Shown here piece by piece: positions 25,814 through 34,563 of a stretch of DNA of 49,211 nt. The translations under genes were made by a program, and so were the position numbers. The notes under the pieces were generated by a model. It was not told the origin of the DNA. It did no database searches and saw only the letters and a program-made list of their open reading frames with translations. Source of the DNA: Pseudomonas guariconensis (GTDB lineage: Bacteria; Pseudomonadota; Gammaproteobacteria; Pseudomonadales; Pseudomonadaceae); contig NZ_JAMYBK010000033.1 in assembly GCF_024127895.1 (NCBI RefSeq), positions 1 to 49,211 on the forward strand. The letters are read 5' to 3'. Each line of letters opens with the position of its first letter. The stretch's first letter is position 1.

Positions 25814-25884
25814 CCATTCGCGGGCAAGCCCGCTCCCACAAGTTCGGCGTTGGCCATCTGGTAGTGGGGCCGCGAAGCGGCCCC
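25814..25884. repeat. REP half and GC hairpin between creA and mksB
   Basis: A REP core CATTCGCGGGCAAGCCCGCT starts near 25816, and a perfect hairpin GGGGCCGC-GAA-GCGGCCCC lies at 25866-25884. The genes converge here; both strands' transcripts probably end in this stretch. Confidence 0.72.
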
Positions 25885-25897
25885 GGTTACCCCCATC

Positions 25898-28729
25898 TCA
25901 GGCCAGTTCCTCGGCCTGATCCTCACGAACGATCGCCTTCACCTCATCCCGGCGGCTGATGAACTTCCAGTCCGCCTCGTCGATGTAGATACCGTTCGGC
26001 CCGCTGCCGCCTTCCAGGTCGATCGCCACCCGCGCCGACACCTGCGGCTTCACGCTCGCCAGGATCGGCACGAAGCCTAGTTGCTGGCTGGTCTCCAGCA
26101 GCGCGGCCTGGTTGCGCTCGTCGATGTCCGCCGCCTCGTCGAGGTAGTAGGGCAGGCGGATGCGGCCGGCCAGGTCGCGGTCCATCAGGTGCAGCAACAG
26201 GTACATGTTGGTCAGCGCCTTGATGGTCATGGTGGTGCCGTTGGACGCCGCGCCATCGATGTCGGCGTGGATCACCGGCTGGCTGTTGATCTTGGTGATC
26301 TCGAAGGCCAGCTCGAACAAGTCCTTCAGGCCCAGCTGGTTGTGGTTGGCCGCCACCAGCCGCGCCAGGTACTCCTTGGCCTCTTCGTTCTTGTGATCCT
26401 GCTCGGCGCTCTGGGTCAGGTCGAACACTGACAGGGTCTCGCCTTCCTCGTACTGGCCGGCGCTGTGGATGATCTGGTCGATGTGCTTGAGCGCTTCCTT
26501 GTTCGGCGCCAGGACCACGCGGAAGCTCTCTAGGTTGGACACCTGGCGCTTGTTGATCTCGCGGTTGAACAGGGCCAGCTGGTGCTCCAGGCTGTCGTAG
26601 TCGCTGCGGATGTTGCGCAGTGTCCGGGCGATGTCGGTGACTGCGGCGCGGCGTGCCTTGGCCAGGGTCAGGGCCTCTTCGGTGCGGTGCGAGTAGGCGT
26701 TGATCAGCAGTTGCAGGCGGCGCTCCATGTCGTCTTCGCTGTCGAACTTGGCCACGCCCTTGAGGCGTACCTGGGCGTACAGCGCCTCGATCTGGTTGTC
26801 CACCCGCTGCAGGGCCTGCCAACTGTCCTGGTAGTCGTTGAGCAGTGGCAGCAGGTTGTCCATGGAGTCGTCGACCGCCTCCATGAAGGGCGTGCCGAAG
26901 GGCAGGTCGGCCGGCAGCAACTGGCGACGGCGCAGGGCGTCGTCGAGGGTGCGCTGCTTGGCTTCCAGGTCGGCGATCTGCCGGCCCACCAGTTGCAGCT
27001 TGGCCGACAGCTGCTGGACGCGCTCGGTGAAGGCGTCGCTGGAGCGCTTGAGCTCGTCCTGGGCAGCTTCCAGTTGCGCCAGTTGCTCGAGCTTTTCCGG
27101 CTCTTCGGCGCTCAGGGTCTCGGTGCGGCGGAAGTCCTCCAGGGCCTTCTGCGCATCCAGCACCTGCTGGTACAGGGCCTCGGTCTGCGCCTTGCTGGCG
27201 GCACGGTCGAGGGCCACGGCCTGTTGGGTCTTGAGCTGCTTGAGCTCTTTTTCCAGGCGTTCTTTCTGGTCGCGCAGGGCGGCGCGGTCGGCCAGGGCCT
27301 GCAGGGCCGGCGGATCGATGTGCGACAGGTCGATGGCCAGGCCCGGGGCCTCGAAACGCTCGCCCTTGAAGCCGTCGAGCACGGCCTCCAGGGTTTTCAC
27401 CCACAGGTCGCTGTCGTCCAGCTCGATGCCGCGCTCGCCCAGCGGCAGGCTGAACAGCGCGCCGTTGAACAGGCGCATCAGGCGGTCCACATCCTGCTGG
27501 GAGAACTCCTCGCGCAGGCGGGCGTAGCTGTTGTTGTCGGCGTGGTCGAGCTGCTGCCTGACCTGCTTGAGGCGTTTTTCCAGGTCGCGCACGCGCTCGT
27601 CCAGGTCCTCGGCGGAGAACTGCCGCGACTGGGCCAGGGCGCCGGCCAGTTCGTCATGGGCGTCCTTGGCCGCCAGCAACTGCTGCTCCAGGACCTTGAC
27701 GTCGTCGACCAGGGCGAAGCGGTGCTTGAGTACCGACAGTTCGCCGAGCCAGCGCTGGATGCCGGTGATCTCGCGCTCCAGGCGCATCAGCTCCTGGGTG
27801 CCGCTGCGCTGGTCGTTCTGCAGGCTGTCCTGCTCGTTGCGGTAGTGCTCGGCCTGGATGACCAGCTCTTCCTTGCGCGCCATGGCGTAGTCCTGCCAGG
27901 TGCCCAGCAGGTTGTCGAGCAGCGGCGAGAGGCGGTGCAGCTTGCCGCGCAGGATGTCGCGCTGGGCCACGCCGCCGGCCAGTGCCTCGACCAGCGGGCC
28001 TGCGGCGACCAGGGCGTTGTAGTCCTGCTCCATGCGGCGCACGTCGCGGAAGGCTTCCTCGCAGGCGGCGATGTAGTCGACGCTGCCCGAGCGCAGGCTG
28101 TGCTCGAAGGCATCGAGGAACAGCTGCTTGAGCTTGGCTGCGGTGATCTCGCGCATGTGCAGCAGGTTGATGAACAGGGCACGGAAGGTCTTCAGGCTCT
28201 GCTCGCTGGTCGAGCGCAGCGGGATCAGGGTCAGGTCCAGCGGCACCGAGGTGTGGCCGCCGACCAGCAACCGGCGCAGTTCGTCCGGCTTGAGCTCGTA
28301 GGCCTTCAGGCCGTGGCGCTCGAGGTTGGTGAACAGTTCTTTCTGGCGCAGGCAGGTGTCGTCTTTCTGGTAGTGCGCCAGGTCCAGTTGGCCCTGGTAG
28401 GCGAAGAACTGGTGGCCGAAGCCGCCGCCCGGGCCACGACCGACCACACCGATCACGTGCGGACCGTGGGGCAGGTTCAGTTCGCAGAGGATGTAGCTGG
28501 TGTCGCTGGCGAAGTAGAAGCGGCGCGACTGCTCCAGGCTGTACTTGCCGAAGCTCATGTCGGACATGCGCGCCAGGATCGGGAACTGCAGGGCGTTGAT
28601 CGAGGCGGACTTGCCCAGGTTGTTGGCGCCGTAGACCGACAGCGGGTGTTCCAGGGGGAACAGGCCCAGGCTGTAGCCGGCGGTGTTGAGCAGTGCGAAG
28701 CGGCGGATGCCGTAGCGTTCCTGGCTCAT
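25898..28729 (-). CDS. mksB: Condensin SMC-type ATPase MksB
   Basis: A 943-residue SMC-like protein, the motor of the MukBEF-related condensin MksBEF, which helps organise and segregate the chromosome. The N-terminal head has a Walker A GANNLGKSASINAL near residue 35 (MukB-like, with Asn-Leu before GKS). Long coiled coils fill about 270-410 and 490-760. The C-terminal head has TIKALTNMYLLLHLMD and a Walker B LPYYLDEAADID. MksB is shorter than MukB (about 1480). ATG 28729 overlaps the mksE stop by 4 bases. P. aeruginosa has the same gene order. Confidence 0.93.
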   Translation of the reverse strand: MSQERYGIRRFALLNTAGYSLGLFPLEHPLSVYGANNLGKSASINALQFPILARMSDMSFGKYSLEQSRRFYFASDTSYILCELNLPHGPHVIGVVGRGPGGGFGHQFFAYQGQLDLAHYQKDDTCLRQKELFTNLERHGLKAYELKPDELRRLLVGGHTSVPLDLTLIPLRSTSEQSLKTFRALFINLLHMREITAAKLKQLFLDAFEHSLRSGSVDYIAACEEAFRDVRRMEQDYNALVAAGPLVEALAGGVAQRDILRGKLHRLSPLLDNLLGTWQDYAMARKEELVIQAEHYRNEQDSLQNDQRSGTQELMRLEREITGIQRWLGELSVLKHRFALVDDVKVLEQQLLAAKDAHDELAGALAQSRQFSAEDLDERVRDLEKRLKQVRQQLDHADNNSYARLREEFSQQDVDRLMRLFNGALFSLPLGERGIELDDSDLWVKTLEAVLDGFKGERFEAPGLAIDLSHIDPPALQALADRAALRDQKERLEKELKQLKTQQAVALDRAASKAQTEALYQQVLDAQKALEDFRRTETLSAEEPEKLEQLAQLEAAQDELKRSSDAFTERVQQLSAKLQLVGRQIADLEAKQRTLDDALRRRQLLPADLPFGTPFMEAVDDSMDNLLPLLNDYQDSWQALQRVDNQIEALYAQVRLKGVAKFDSEDDMERRLQLLINAYSHRTEEALTLAKARRAAVTDIARTLRNIRSDYDSLEHQLALFNREINKRQVSNLESFRVVLAPNKEALKHIDQIIHSAGQYEEGETLSVFDLTQSAEQDHKNEEAKEYLARLVAANHNQLGLKDLFELAFEITKINSQPVIHADIDGAASNGTTMTIKALTNMYLLLHLMDRDLAGRIRLPYYLDEAADIDERNQAALLETSQQLGFVPILASVKPQVSARVAIDLEGGSGPNGIYIDEADWKFISRRDEVKAIVREDQAEELA

Positions 28730-29433
28730 GCGTCAATCTCCTGTTGCTCTTCGCGGATGGCCCGGGCCAGGGCTTCTTCCTCGCTTTCCTCGGCCTCGAA
28801 GGGGGTCAGGTCGAGCGGGTCGTCGGTGCGGTTGAGTTCTTCCGGGCTTTCTTCCTCGACCAGTACCGGCGTCGGCAGCGGCAGGTCGCTGTGCAGGCTG
28901 GCGGCCAGGTCGCGGTCCTGCTGGACCGACAGGCAGACGTCGAGGAAGCGGTGCATCGGTGGCAGGAAACGGTAGATGCCGCCTTCCTCGTGGGCGAAGC
29001 CCAGCTGGGTCATGCGCCGCAGGATCTTCTCCTCCAGCTCGTCGACCGTCTGCACCTCGGCCTGGATGAACAGGTCGCGGTATTTTTCCAGCAGCGATGG
29101 CAGCTCGTCGCGGCCAATGCTGCCGCCATCGAGCACGGCCATCGGGTCGCGGCCCTGGTCGGCCAGGTGCTCGACCAGGATGAAGGTGAACAGCGACAGC
29201 CGCTGGGCGGTCTTGTTGACCTGGGCGGCAGCCTGTTCGGGGACGAAGTAGTAGAAACCGCGGGTGTCGCACACCAGCTCGAAGCCCAGGGCCTTGAACA
29301 GGGTGCGGTACTGGTCCTGGAAGTTCGACAGCTGGGCGTACAGCTCAGGGTCGCGGCGGCTGATATGGAAGCCCTTGAACAGCTCGCGGAAGATCGGCGC
29401 GAGCTGGGACAGTTCGGAAAGATCAAGATGCAT
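28726..29433 (-). CDS. mksE: Condensin accessory subunit MksE
   Basis: A 235-residue winged-helix protein that bridges the kleisin and the SMC heads. It begins MHLDLSELSQLAPIFRELFK and contains FKALGFELVCDTRGFYYFVP and RLSLFTFILVEHLADQG. The C-terminal 50 residues are very acidic (EEESPEELNRTDDPLD and onwards). It overlaps mksF upstream by 11 bases and mksB downstream by 4, so the three are translationally coupled. Confidence 0.92.
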   Translation of the reverse strand: MHLDLSELSQLAPIFRELFKGFHISRRDPELYAQLSNFQDQYRTLFKALGFELVCDTRGFYYFVPEQAAAQVNKTAQRLSLFTFILVEHLADQGRDPMAVLDGGSIGRDELPSLLEKYRDLFIQAEVQTVDELEEKILRRMTQLGFAHEEGGIYRFLPPMHRFLDVCLSVQQDRDLAASLHSDLPLPTPVLVEEESPEELNRTDDPLDLTPFEAEESEEEALARAIREEQQEIDA

Positions 29434-30712
29434 GGGCTGGGCTCGCGTTGGATTCGGGCGTGGCCGCGGGCGTGGTTTCGCGGCTGGAGGTCAGGGCGAA
29501 GGAGCGCAGGCTGACCAGGTGTTCGCGGGTGGTGTACTCGCGCCGGTCGAGGCGCTCGCGGTTGAAGCGCTTCTCCCGCGACAGGCGTGAGAACCAGTAC
29601 AGCAGCTCGTCGGTGGCGCCTTCGGGTTCCTGCTCCAGCAACCAGACCATCAGGTCCGGCAGGGGCAGGGCGTCCTCGCAGCGCTCGAGCATTTCCTTGA
29701 CCGTGCGCGGTGCGCGCGGCAACGGGCCCTTCTGGGTCTTGTGCGCCTTGGGGAAGCGCGCCGGTTTCGGTTCGAAGCGGGCCAGGGCATAGACGTAGGC
29801 CTCGACCTGGCTGGCACTGCCGAGGAAGGTGCTCTGCGGCCGGGTGAACAGTGGCATGGCCGCGTGGGGCACGGCGTCGATGCCCTTGCGGCGGATCACC
29901 GACAGGGCCAGGGCGGCGCCGCGGGTCACGGCATTGTGCCGGCGCGCTTCTTCGCGCAGCGGCAGCAAGAGCTCGCGGGCATGGCGCAGGGTCAACTGGG
30001 CGCTGGTCTGCATCTCGAGGATGCGCGCGTGGGTGCGCAGCAGCATGTCGTCGTCGACCAGGTGGCCCAGGCGCGCCTGCTCGCCGAGCAGGCGCAGCAG
30101 CACGGTCTCGACCTTGCGCACGCCCTGCTCGAAGGCACCGTCGGCGTTGACCAGTTGGATCATCGGCTCGACATACTCGTCCCAGGTCGCCAGGACCTCG
30201 GCGTAGCGTTGGCGCAGGGGGATCTGGCGGTTGCTGGTCTTGGCCCGTTCGGCCACGGCGACCAGCGCCTGCTCGTCGTTGTCGAGCTTCTTGAGCACGT
30301 CGCGCACGCGCATGTCGAGCAGGCGCAACTGGCGCGCCAGGTCGTCGCTGTCGCGGTTGTCGAAGGCGTCCTGGATATGCCCGGCCAGGCGCTCCAGGTG
30401 ACGCAGGTAGGCCTCGATCTCCAGGCACAGGCCCAGGCGGTGTTCGCGGCGCAGGTAAGCGAGGAAGTCGTGGATCTGGGCGTTGAGCTCGAAGCGGTTC
30501 GGGCTCTTGGCCACCGGCACCAGGATATCCAGGCGGATCCACACATCGAGCAGCTGGGTGATGTCCTGCGGGGTACTCTCCACCTGCTGGCGGGCCAGTT
30601 GCTGGCGTAGTTCGACCAGGCTCAGGGTGCCCTGGTCGAAGCGCTCGCACAGCGGCTCGATCAGGGCCCAGTGTTCGGCTAGGGCGCGCAGGACGCGCTT
30701 GGGTTCGATCAT
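29423..30712 (-). CDS. mksF: Condensin kleisin subunit MksF
   Basis: A 429-residue kleisin, the first gene of the operon. It starts MIEPKRVLRALAEHWALIEP, a winged-helix-like N-terminus, followed by a long helical part (about 100-270) and a C-terminal domain with PRTVKEMLERCEDALPLPDL and WFSRLSREKRFNRERLDRRE. The frame is open far upstream, but ATG 30712 is the sensible start because earlier residues would overlap the promoter of the divergent holD gene. No clear ribosome-binding site is seen. No mksG nuclease gene is adjacent on either side. Confidence 0.9.
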   Translation of the reverse strand: MIEPKRVLRALAEHWALIEPLCERFDQGTLSLVELRQQLARQQVESTPQDITQLLDVWIRLDILVPVAKSPNRFELNAQIHDFLAYLRREHRLGLCLEIEAYLRHLERLAGHIQDAFDNRDSDDLARQLRLLDMRVRDVLKKLDNDEQALVAVAERAKTSNRQIPLRQRYAEVLATWDEYVEPMIQLVNADGAFEQGVRKVETVLLRLLGEQARLGHLVDDDMLLRTHARILEMQTSAQLTLRHARELLLPLREEARRHNAVTRGAALALSVIRRKGIDAVPHAAMPLFTRPQSTFLGSASQVEAYVYALARFEPKPARFPKAHKTQKGPLPRAPRTVKEMLERCEDALPLPDLMVWLLEQEPEGATDELLYWFSRLSREKRFNRERLDRREYTTREHLVSLRSFALTSSRETTPAATPESNASPAHAS

Positions 30713-30916
30713 TGGCGGGTCGACTCGTTGCCAAATAAAAGGGGCGATTGTACTGCATCCCGGGGGGAGGATTTCACCCCTTGGTCTGTAATGGTGGGTA
30801 TCCGTTGCCAGTGCCGGCCCTTTCGCGGACAACAAATTTCCGTCGCCCAGTTGCGGCGCTCGATGGACAACAGCGGTAGAATGGCCGACTGACTTCTCCC
30901 CCCGGATGACCGTGCC

Positions 30917-31705
30917 TTGCTGACCGAGCCTCGCCGCCGCGCCTACCTTTCCGCCATGCAAGTGGTGCATTGGCTGCCGCGTGCCGAACTGCCGTTCGCC
31001 GCGCCGTCACGGCCCGAGCTGCTGTTGCCGCAGGCGCCGGTCGAGGTGCTCGAGTTCGAGGTCAAGCCCTCGGCGCCGGCGGCCCGCGAGGCGCCTGTCG
31101 CGCCCCAGGCCCGCCCCAGCGAGCGGCCGAAGATCGAAATTCCCCGCCCAGGCAGCGCGCCCAAGCCAACCAGCAAGCCGGTCGAAGCCGAGGAGCAGGC
31201 GCCAGCGCCTCGTCCGACCCCGGTGCCGCCGCCGCGCTTCGCCCTGCAGCTGCTGCGCGCCGGTCACTGCCTGCTGTTGGTGGAATTGGCCACCGGCCAG
31301 CCGTTCCAGAGCCGCGACCCGTCGTACCTGCTGCTCAAGGACATGCTGCGCGCCGCCGGCCTGCCGGATGCCCCGCAGATCGTCGGCGAACCGGTGCGTT
31401 GGCCCCTGCTGGTACGCGGCAACATGGACCAGGGCCCGGAGGCGGCACGGGACTTCGTCCAGGCCTTCATCCAGGCCCGCCTGGAAGAAGCCCCGTGCAC
31501 CTGCCTGTGGCTGGTCGGCCTGCCTGCGGTGCGCTTCGCCGGCCAGGCCGACGCCGAGGCCTACTACCAAGAACTCAAGGTCGAGGGCCTGGGCGATGCC
31601 TGGGCCCTGCCAGGCCTTGAACTGTTGATGGACGAGCCGCGGCGCAAGGCGGACGTCTGGCAAGCGATGCGCCGGCTGATGGCGCGCTGGAAGAGCGTTG
31701 AATGA
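30917..31705 (+). CDS. holD: DNA polymerase III psi subunit (pseudomonad type)
   Basis: A 262-residue protein, longer than E. coli HolD (137). The N-terminus RRRAYLSAMQVVHWLPRAEL resembles the HolD N-terminal peptide that contacts the clamp loader. A Pro/Ala-rich linker follows (about 45-110), then a domain with FALQLLRAGHCLLLVEL and LLKDMLRAAGLPD. A divergent psi subunit encoded beside rimI has been described biochemically in P. aeruginosa, and here rimI starts inside the last codon (ATGA overlap at 31702). Automatic pipelines often call it TonB-like because of the Pro-rich part. The start is TTG at 30917; the nearby ATG at 30906 is out of frame. The exact start is uncertain. Confidence 0.75.
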   Translation: MLTEPRRRAYLSAMQVVHWLPRAELPFAAPSRPELLLPQAPVEVLEFEVKPSAPAAREAPVAPQARPSERPKIEIPRPGSAPKPTSKPVEAEEQAPAPRPTPVPPPRFALQLLRAGHCLLLVELATGQPFQSRDPSYLLLKDMLRAAGLPDAPQIVGEPVRWPLLVRGNMDQGPEAARDFVQAFIQARLEEAPCTCLWLVGLPAVRFAGQADAEAYYQELKVEGLGDAWALPGLELLMDEPRRKADVWQAMRRLMARWKSVE

Positions 31706-32157
31706 GTGACTCGATCAGTTTCCGCCCGATGACCGAGGCGGATCTGGATGCCGTGCTTAAGATCGAATATGCCGCGTTCAGTCATCCCTGGACCCGTGGC
31801 ATCTTCCAGGATGCGCTCAAGTCTTATGAAGTCTGGCTGATGTTCGAGGGGCAGCAGCAGGTCGGTCATGGCGTGATCAACGTGATCATCGACGAGGCGC
31901 ACTTGCTCAACATCACCGTCAAACCGGAAAGCCAGGGCCGTGGCCTCGGCCTGCGCCTGCTCCAGCACCTGATGGCACGGGCCTACCAGCTCAATGGCCG
32001 CGAATGCTTCCTGGAGGTACGGGCCAGCAACCAGTCGGCCTATCGTCTCTACGAACGCTACGGATTCAACGAAATCGGCCGGCGCCGGGACTACTACCCG
32101 GTTGCCGGTGGGCGCGAAGACGCCCTGGTGATGGCCTGCACCCTGCTCGAAGAGTGA
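31702..32157 (+). CDS. rimI: Ribosomal protein S18 alanine N-acetyltransferase
   Basis: A 151-residue GNAT acetyltransferase that acetylates the N-terminus of S18. The acetyl-CoA-binding motif is VKPESQGRGLGLRLLQHLM (QGRGLG), followed by ASNQSAYRLYERYGFNEIG, as in RimI. ATG overlaps the holD stop codon by 4 bases, the same coupling as holD-rimI in E. coli. Confidence 0.93.
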   Translation: MSDSISFRPMTEADLDAVLKIEYAAFSHPWTRGIFQDALKSYEVWLMFEGQQQVGHGVINVIIDEAHLLNITVKPESQGRGLGLRLLQHLMARAYQLNGRECFLEVRASNQSAYRLYERYGFNEIGRRRDYYPVAGGREDALVMACTLLEE

Positions 32158-32209
32158 CCTGGCGGGGGCTGGCCAAGTCACACAGGCATACCCTGATGAG
32201 GCAACGACC

Positions 32210-32854
32210 ATGCATGACCTGCAGGAACTGATCGACAACAATGAGCGTTGGGCCGATGCGATCAAGCAGCGCGACCCGGACTTCTTCGCCAAGCTGGCCC
32301 GCCAGCAGGCGCCTGAATTCCTCTGGATCGGCTGCTCCGATGCCCGGGTGCCGGCCAACGAGATCGTCGGCATGCTGCCGGGCGACCTGTTCGTCCACCG
32401 CAACGTCGCCAACGTGGTGCTGCACACCGACCTGAACTGCCTGTCGGTGATCCAGTACGCGGTGGAGGTGCTCAAGGTCAAGCATATCCTGGTCACCGGT
32501 CACTACGGCTGCGGCGGTGTGCGTGCGGCCATGCAGGACCGCCAGCTGGGTTTGATCGACGGTTGGCTGCGCTCGATCCGCGACCTGTACTACGAGAAGC
32601 GCGCCGAGCTGGCCAAGCTGGACGGCGAGGAGGCCAAGGTCGACCGCCTGTGCGAATTGAACGTGATCCAGCAGGTGGCCAACGTGGCCCATACCAGCAT
32701 CGTGCAGAACGCCTGGCATCGCGGGCAGGAACTGTCGATCCACGGGTGCATCTATGGCATCAAGGATGGTCGCTGGAAGAGCCTGGACACCACCATCAGC
32801 GGCTTCGCCCAGTTGCCGGCGCAGTATCGGTTGCGGCCGGTGGAGCAGGGCTGA
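32210..32854 (+). CDS. can: Beta-class carbonic anhydrase
   Basis: A 214-residue cytoplasmic zinc enzyme interconverting CO2 and bicarbonate. The four key residues Cys42, Asp44 (GCSDARVPAN), His98 and Cys101 (GHYGCGG) have the same numbers as in E. coli Can. HTDLNCLSVIQYAVEVLKVK is also typical. A weak GAGG precedes the ATG. It follows rimI by 52 bases and may be cotranscribed. Confidence 0.95.
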   Translation: MHDLQELIDNNERWADAIKQRDPDFFAKLARQQAPEFLWIGCSDARVPANEIVGMLPGDLFVHRNVANVVLHTDLNCLSVIQYAVEVLKVKHILVTGHYGCGGVRAAMQDRQLGLIDGWLRSIRDLYYEKRAELAKLDGEEAKVDRLCELNVIQQVANVAHTSIVQNAWHRGQELSIHGCIYGIKDGRWKSLDTTISGFAQLPAQYRLRPVEQG

Positions 32855-32980
32855 GGGCCAGGCATGCGGCATTGGGGCGCGTAGCGGCCCCTCGTGAGGC
32901 CAGCCCGAAACCTCCGTGCGCGACACGCCATGCTTAACTCCTTGCCAGGGGCTGCCATAGTTGGAGCAAGGGGGAAAGGA

Positions 32981-33565
32981 ATGAAAAGCACGAGGCTGCT
33001 GGCGTTGGCTGGGTGCTTGCTAATGGCAGGTATCGCCTAGGCCGACGAGCGCGACCTGTGGATGTTCGCCCAGTGGGCGGGGGATCACCAGACCCGCCCC
33101 TTCCGCCAGATGCTGGTGGATGCCCGGCTGTATGGCGTGGTGCCGATCCATCAACTGCTGCGCTCGGCCTCGGACTGGCGCCTGTGCCGTGCCTCGCCTT
33201 TCGCCGTGCCACCGGCTACCCACTGGCCCCAGGTGCGTTCCACCCTGATGCTGCTCAAGACCCTCGGCGACCAGGGCATCCTGCGCCAGTTCGAAGTGGT
33301 CTCGGCCTACCGCGATCCCCGCCTGAACGCCTGCGCCGGTGGTGCGGTGGGCAGCGCCCATACCCGCGCCTTCGCCGTCGACCTGCTGCTGCCGGCCTGG
33401 GCCGACCCGAACCCGTTGTGCCGCTTCTGGCAGCAACACGGCCGAGCCTGGAACATGGGCCTGGGGCGCTACCCGTCCGGGCGTATCCACCTCGATACGG
33501 CGGGCTATCGGACCTGGGGTGGAGACGGCCGCTCGGGTTCGTCGTTCTGCGCCAAGCCCAGGTGA
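32981..33565 (+). pseudogene. M15-family peptidase gene with amber codon in the signal peptide
   Basis: From ATG 32981 (AAAGGA just upstream) the frame reads a good signal peptide MKSTRLLALAGCLLMAGIA, then TAG at 33038-33040, then ADERDLWMFAQWAGDH and onward without further stops to 33565 (195 codons in all). The downstream part is a zinc peptidase of the M15 (VanY/YcbK-like) type: SAHTRAFAVDLLL supplies His and Asp, and GRIHLDTAGYRTWGG the third ligand His. The stop falls where the signal peptidase site should be. A single change (TGG or CAG to TAG) would explain it. Without readthrough no exported enzyme is made. A sequencing error is possible. Its last 61 bases overlap the convergent LysR gene. 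Confidence 0.85.
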
Positions 33566-34422
33566 GCGAGACAGGCCTGGCACTCGGCCATCACCCATTC
33601 GACAAAGCACTGGCGCTTGCCACCATCATCCAGTGGGCGAGGGCTGAGCAGATGATAGGCCGAACCGTCGCGCAGGAAGCCGAACGGCGCCTGTAGCTGC
33701 CCGCTGTCGAGTTCGTCGCGGACCATCAGTGCCGAGGCGATGGCCAGGCCCAGCCCGGCGCTGGCGGCCTGGACCGACAGGTAGAAATGTTCATAGTCAC
33801 TGTGCGCGTCAGGGCGGGCCTGACGAGCGCTCAGGCGCAGCCAGGTGTTCCACGCGTCGGGGCGGGTGGTGCTGTGCAACAGGCGTTGCCCGTCGAGGCC
33901 ATCGCCCATGCCTGGGCGGCCGACTGGGCCGATCCACTCGTCGCAGATCTTCAGGCTGTACAACTGGCGGTCCCAATGGAAGTCATCGCGCCGTAGCGCC
34001 AGGTCGACGCCGGTGCGGGTGAAGTCCAGCGGGCCACCGGCAGCCACCAGGTGCAGTTGCAAGCTTGGATGGGCGGCATGGAAACGGGGCAGCCGTGGGA
34101 TCAGCCAGCGCATGGCGATGGTGGGTTCGCACGACAGTACCAGCACATTGTCGCGCGCCTGGGCCTGCAGGCGCTGCACCGTACCGTCCAGTTGCTCGAA
34201 GATCGCCTGGGTGGTGCCGTGCAGCGCGCGGCCGGCGGGGGTGAGGAAGATCGCCCGATTGCGCCGTTCGAACAGTTCCACGCCGAGGCTTTCCTCCAGC
34301 AGTCGTACCTGGCGGCTGACTGCGCCATGGGTGACGTGCAGGCGCTCGGCGGCCCGTACGAAGCTCTCGGTTTCGGCAGCGATGTCGAAGTAGTGCAAGG
34401 CGGTCAATGGGGGCCGTTTCAT
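33505..34422 (-). CDS. LysR-family transcriptional regulator
   Basis: A 305-residue regulator. The N-terminal helix-turn-helix covers FVRAAERLHVTHGAVSRQVR (about 20-39), followed by LEESLGVELFERRNRAIFLT. The effector domain starts near 90, with LSCEPTIAMRWLIPRLPRF. The start is taken at ATG 34422 (MKRPPLTALHYFDIAAE), as usual for the GcvA-like subgroup; no strong ribosome-binding site is visible. It is divergent from a LysE-type exporter gene, a classical regulator/target arrangement, so it probably controls that gene in response to an amino acid. Its 3' end overlaps the M15 pseudogene. Confidence 0.92.
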   Translation of the reverse strand: MKRPPLTALHYFDIAAETESFVRAAERLHVTHGAVSRQVRLLEESLGVELFERRNRAIFLTPAGRALHGTTQAIFEQLDGTVQRLQAQARDNVLVLSCEPTIAMRWLIPRLPRFHAAHPSLQLHLVAAGGPLDFTRTGVDLALRRDDFHWDRQLYSLKICDEWIGPVGRPGMGDGLDGQRLLHSTTRPDAWNTWLRLSARQARPDAHSDYEHFYLSVQAASAGLGLAIASALMVRDELDSGQLQAPFGFLRDGSAYHLLSPRPLDDGGKRQCFVEWVMAECQACLAHLGLAQNDEPERPSPPQVR

Positions 34423-34563
34423 GGGGTTGCCGTCGAATGCGCAATATTTTTGTGTGAGAAAAACTAGTGGATCAAGCGCACTATAAATCGATTTTTCCTT
34501 GTGGATAAGCCTTCGATAATCAGTGCCTCTGTGCCTTTTCATCGTCTATCGAGGAGCTTTTGC

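Noticed and set aside
26582..28975. 797-codon plus-strand frame opposite mksB
   Set aside because: Same reason: antisense to an SMC gene with a clear Walker A and B, and no recognisable motif of its own.
31081..31230. TonB-like reading of the Pro-rich segment in the psi gene
   Set aside because: The segment is Pro/Ala-rich, but there is no N-terminal membrane anchor and no TonB C-terminal domain; the rimI overlap and N-terminal motif fit psi better.
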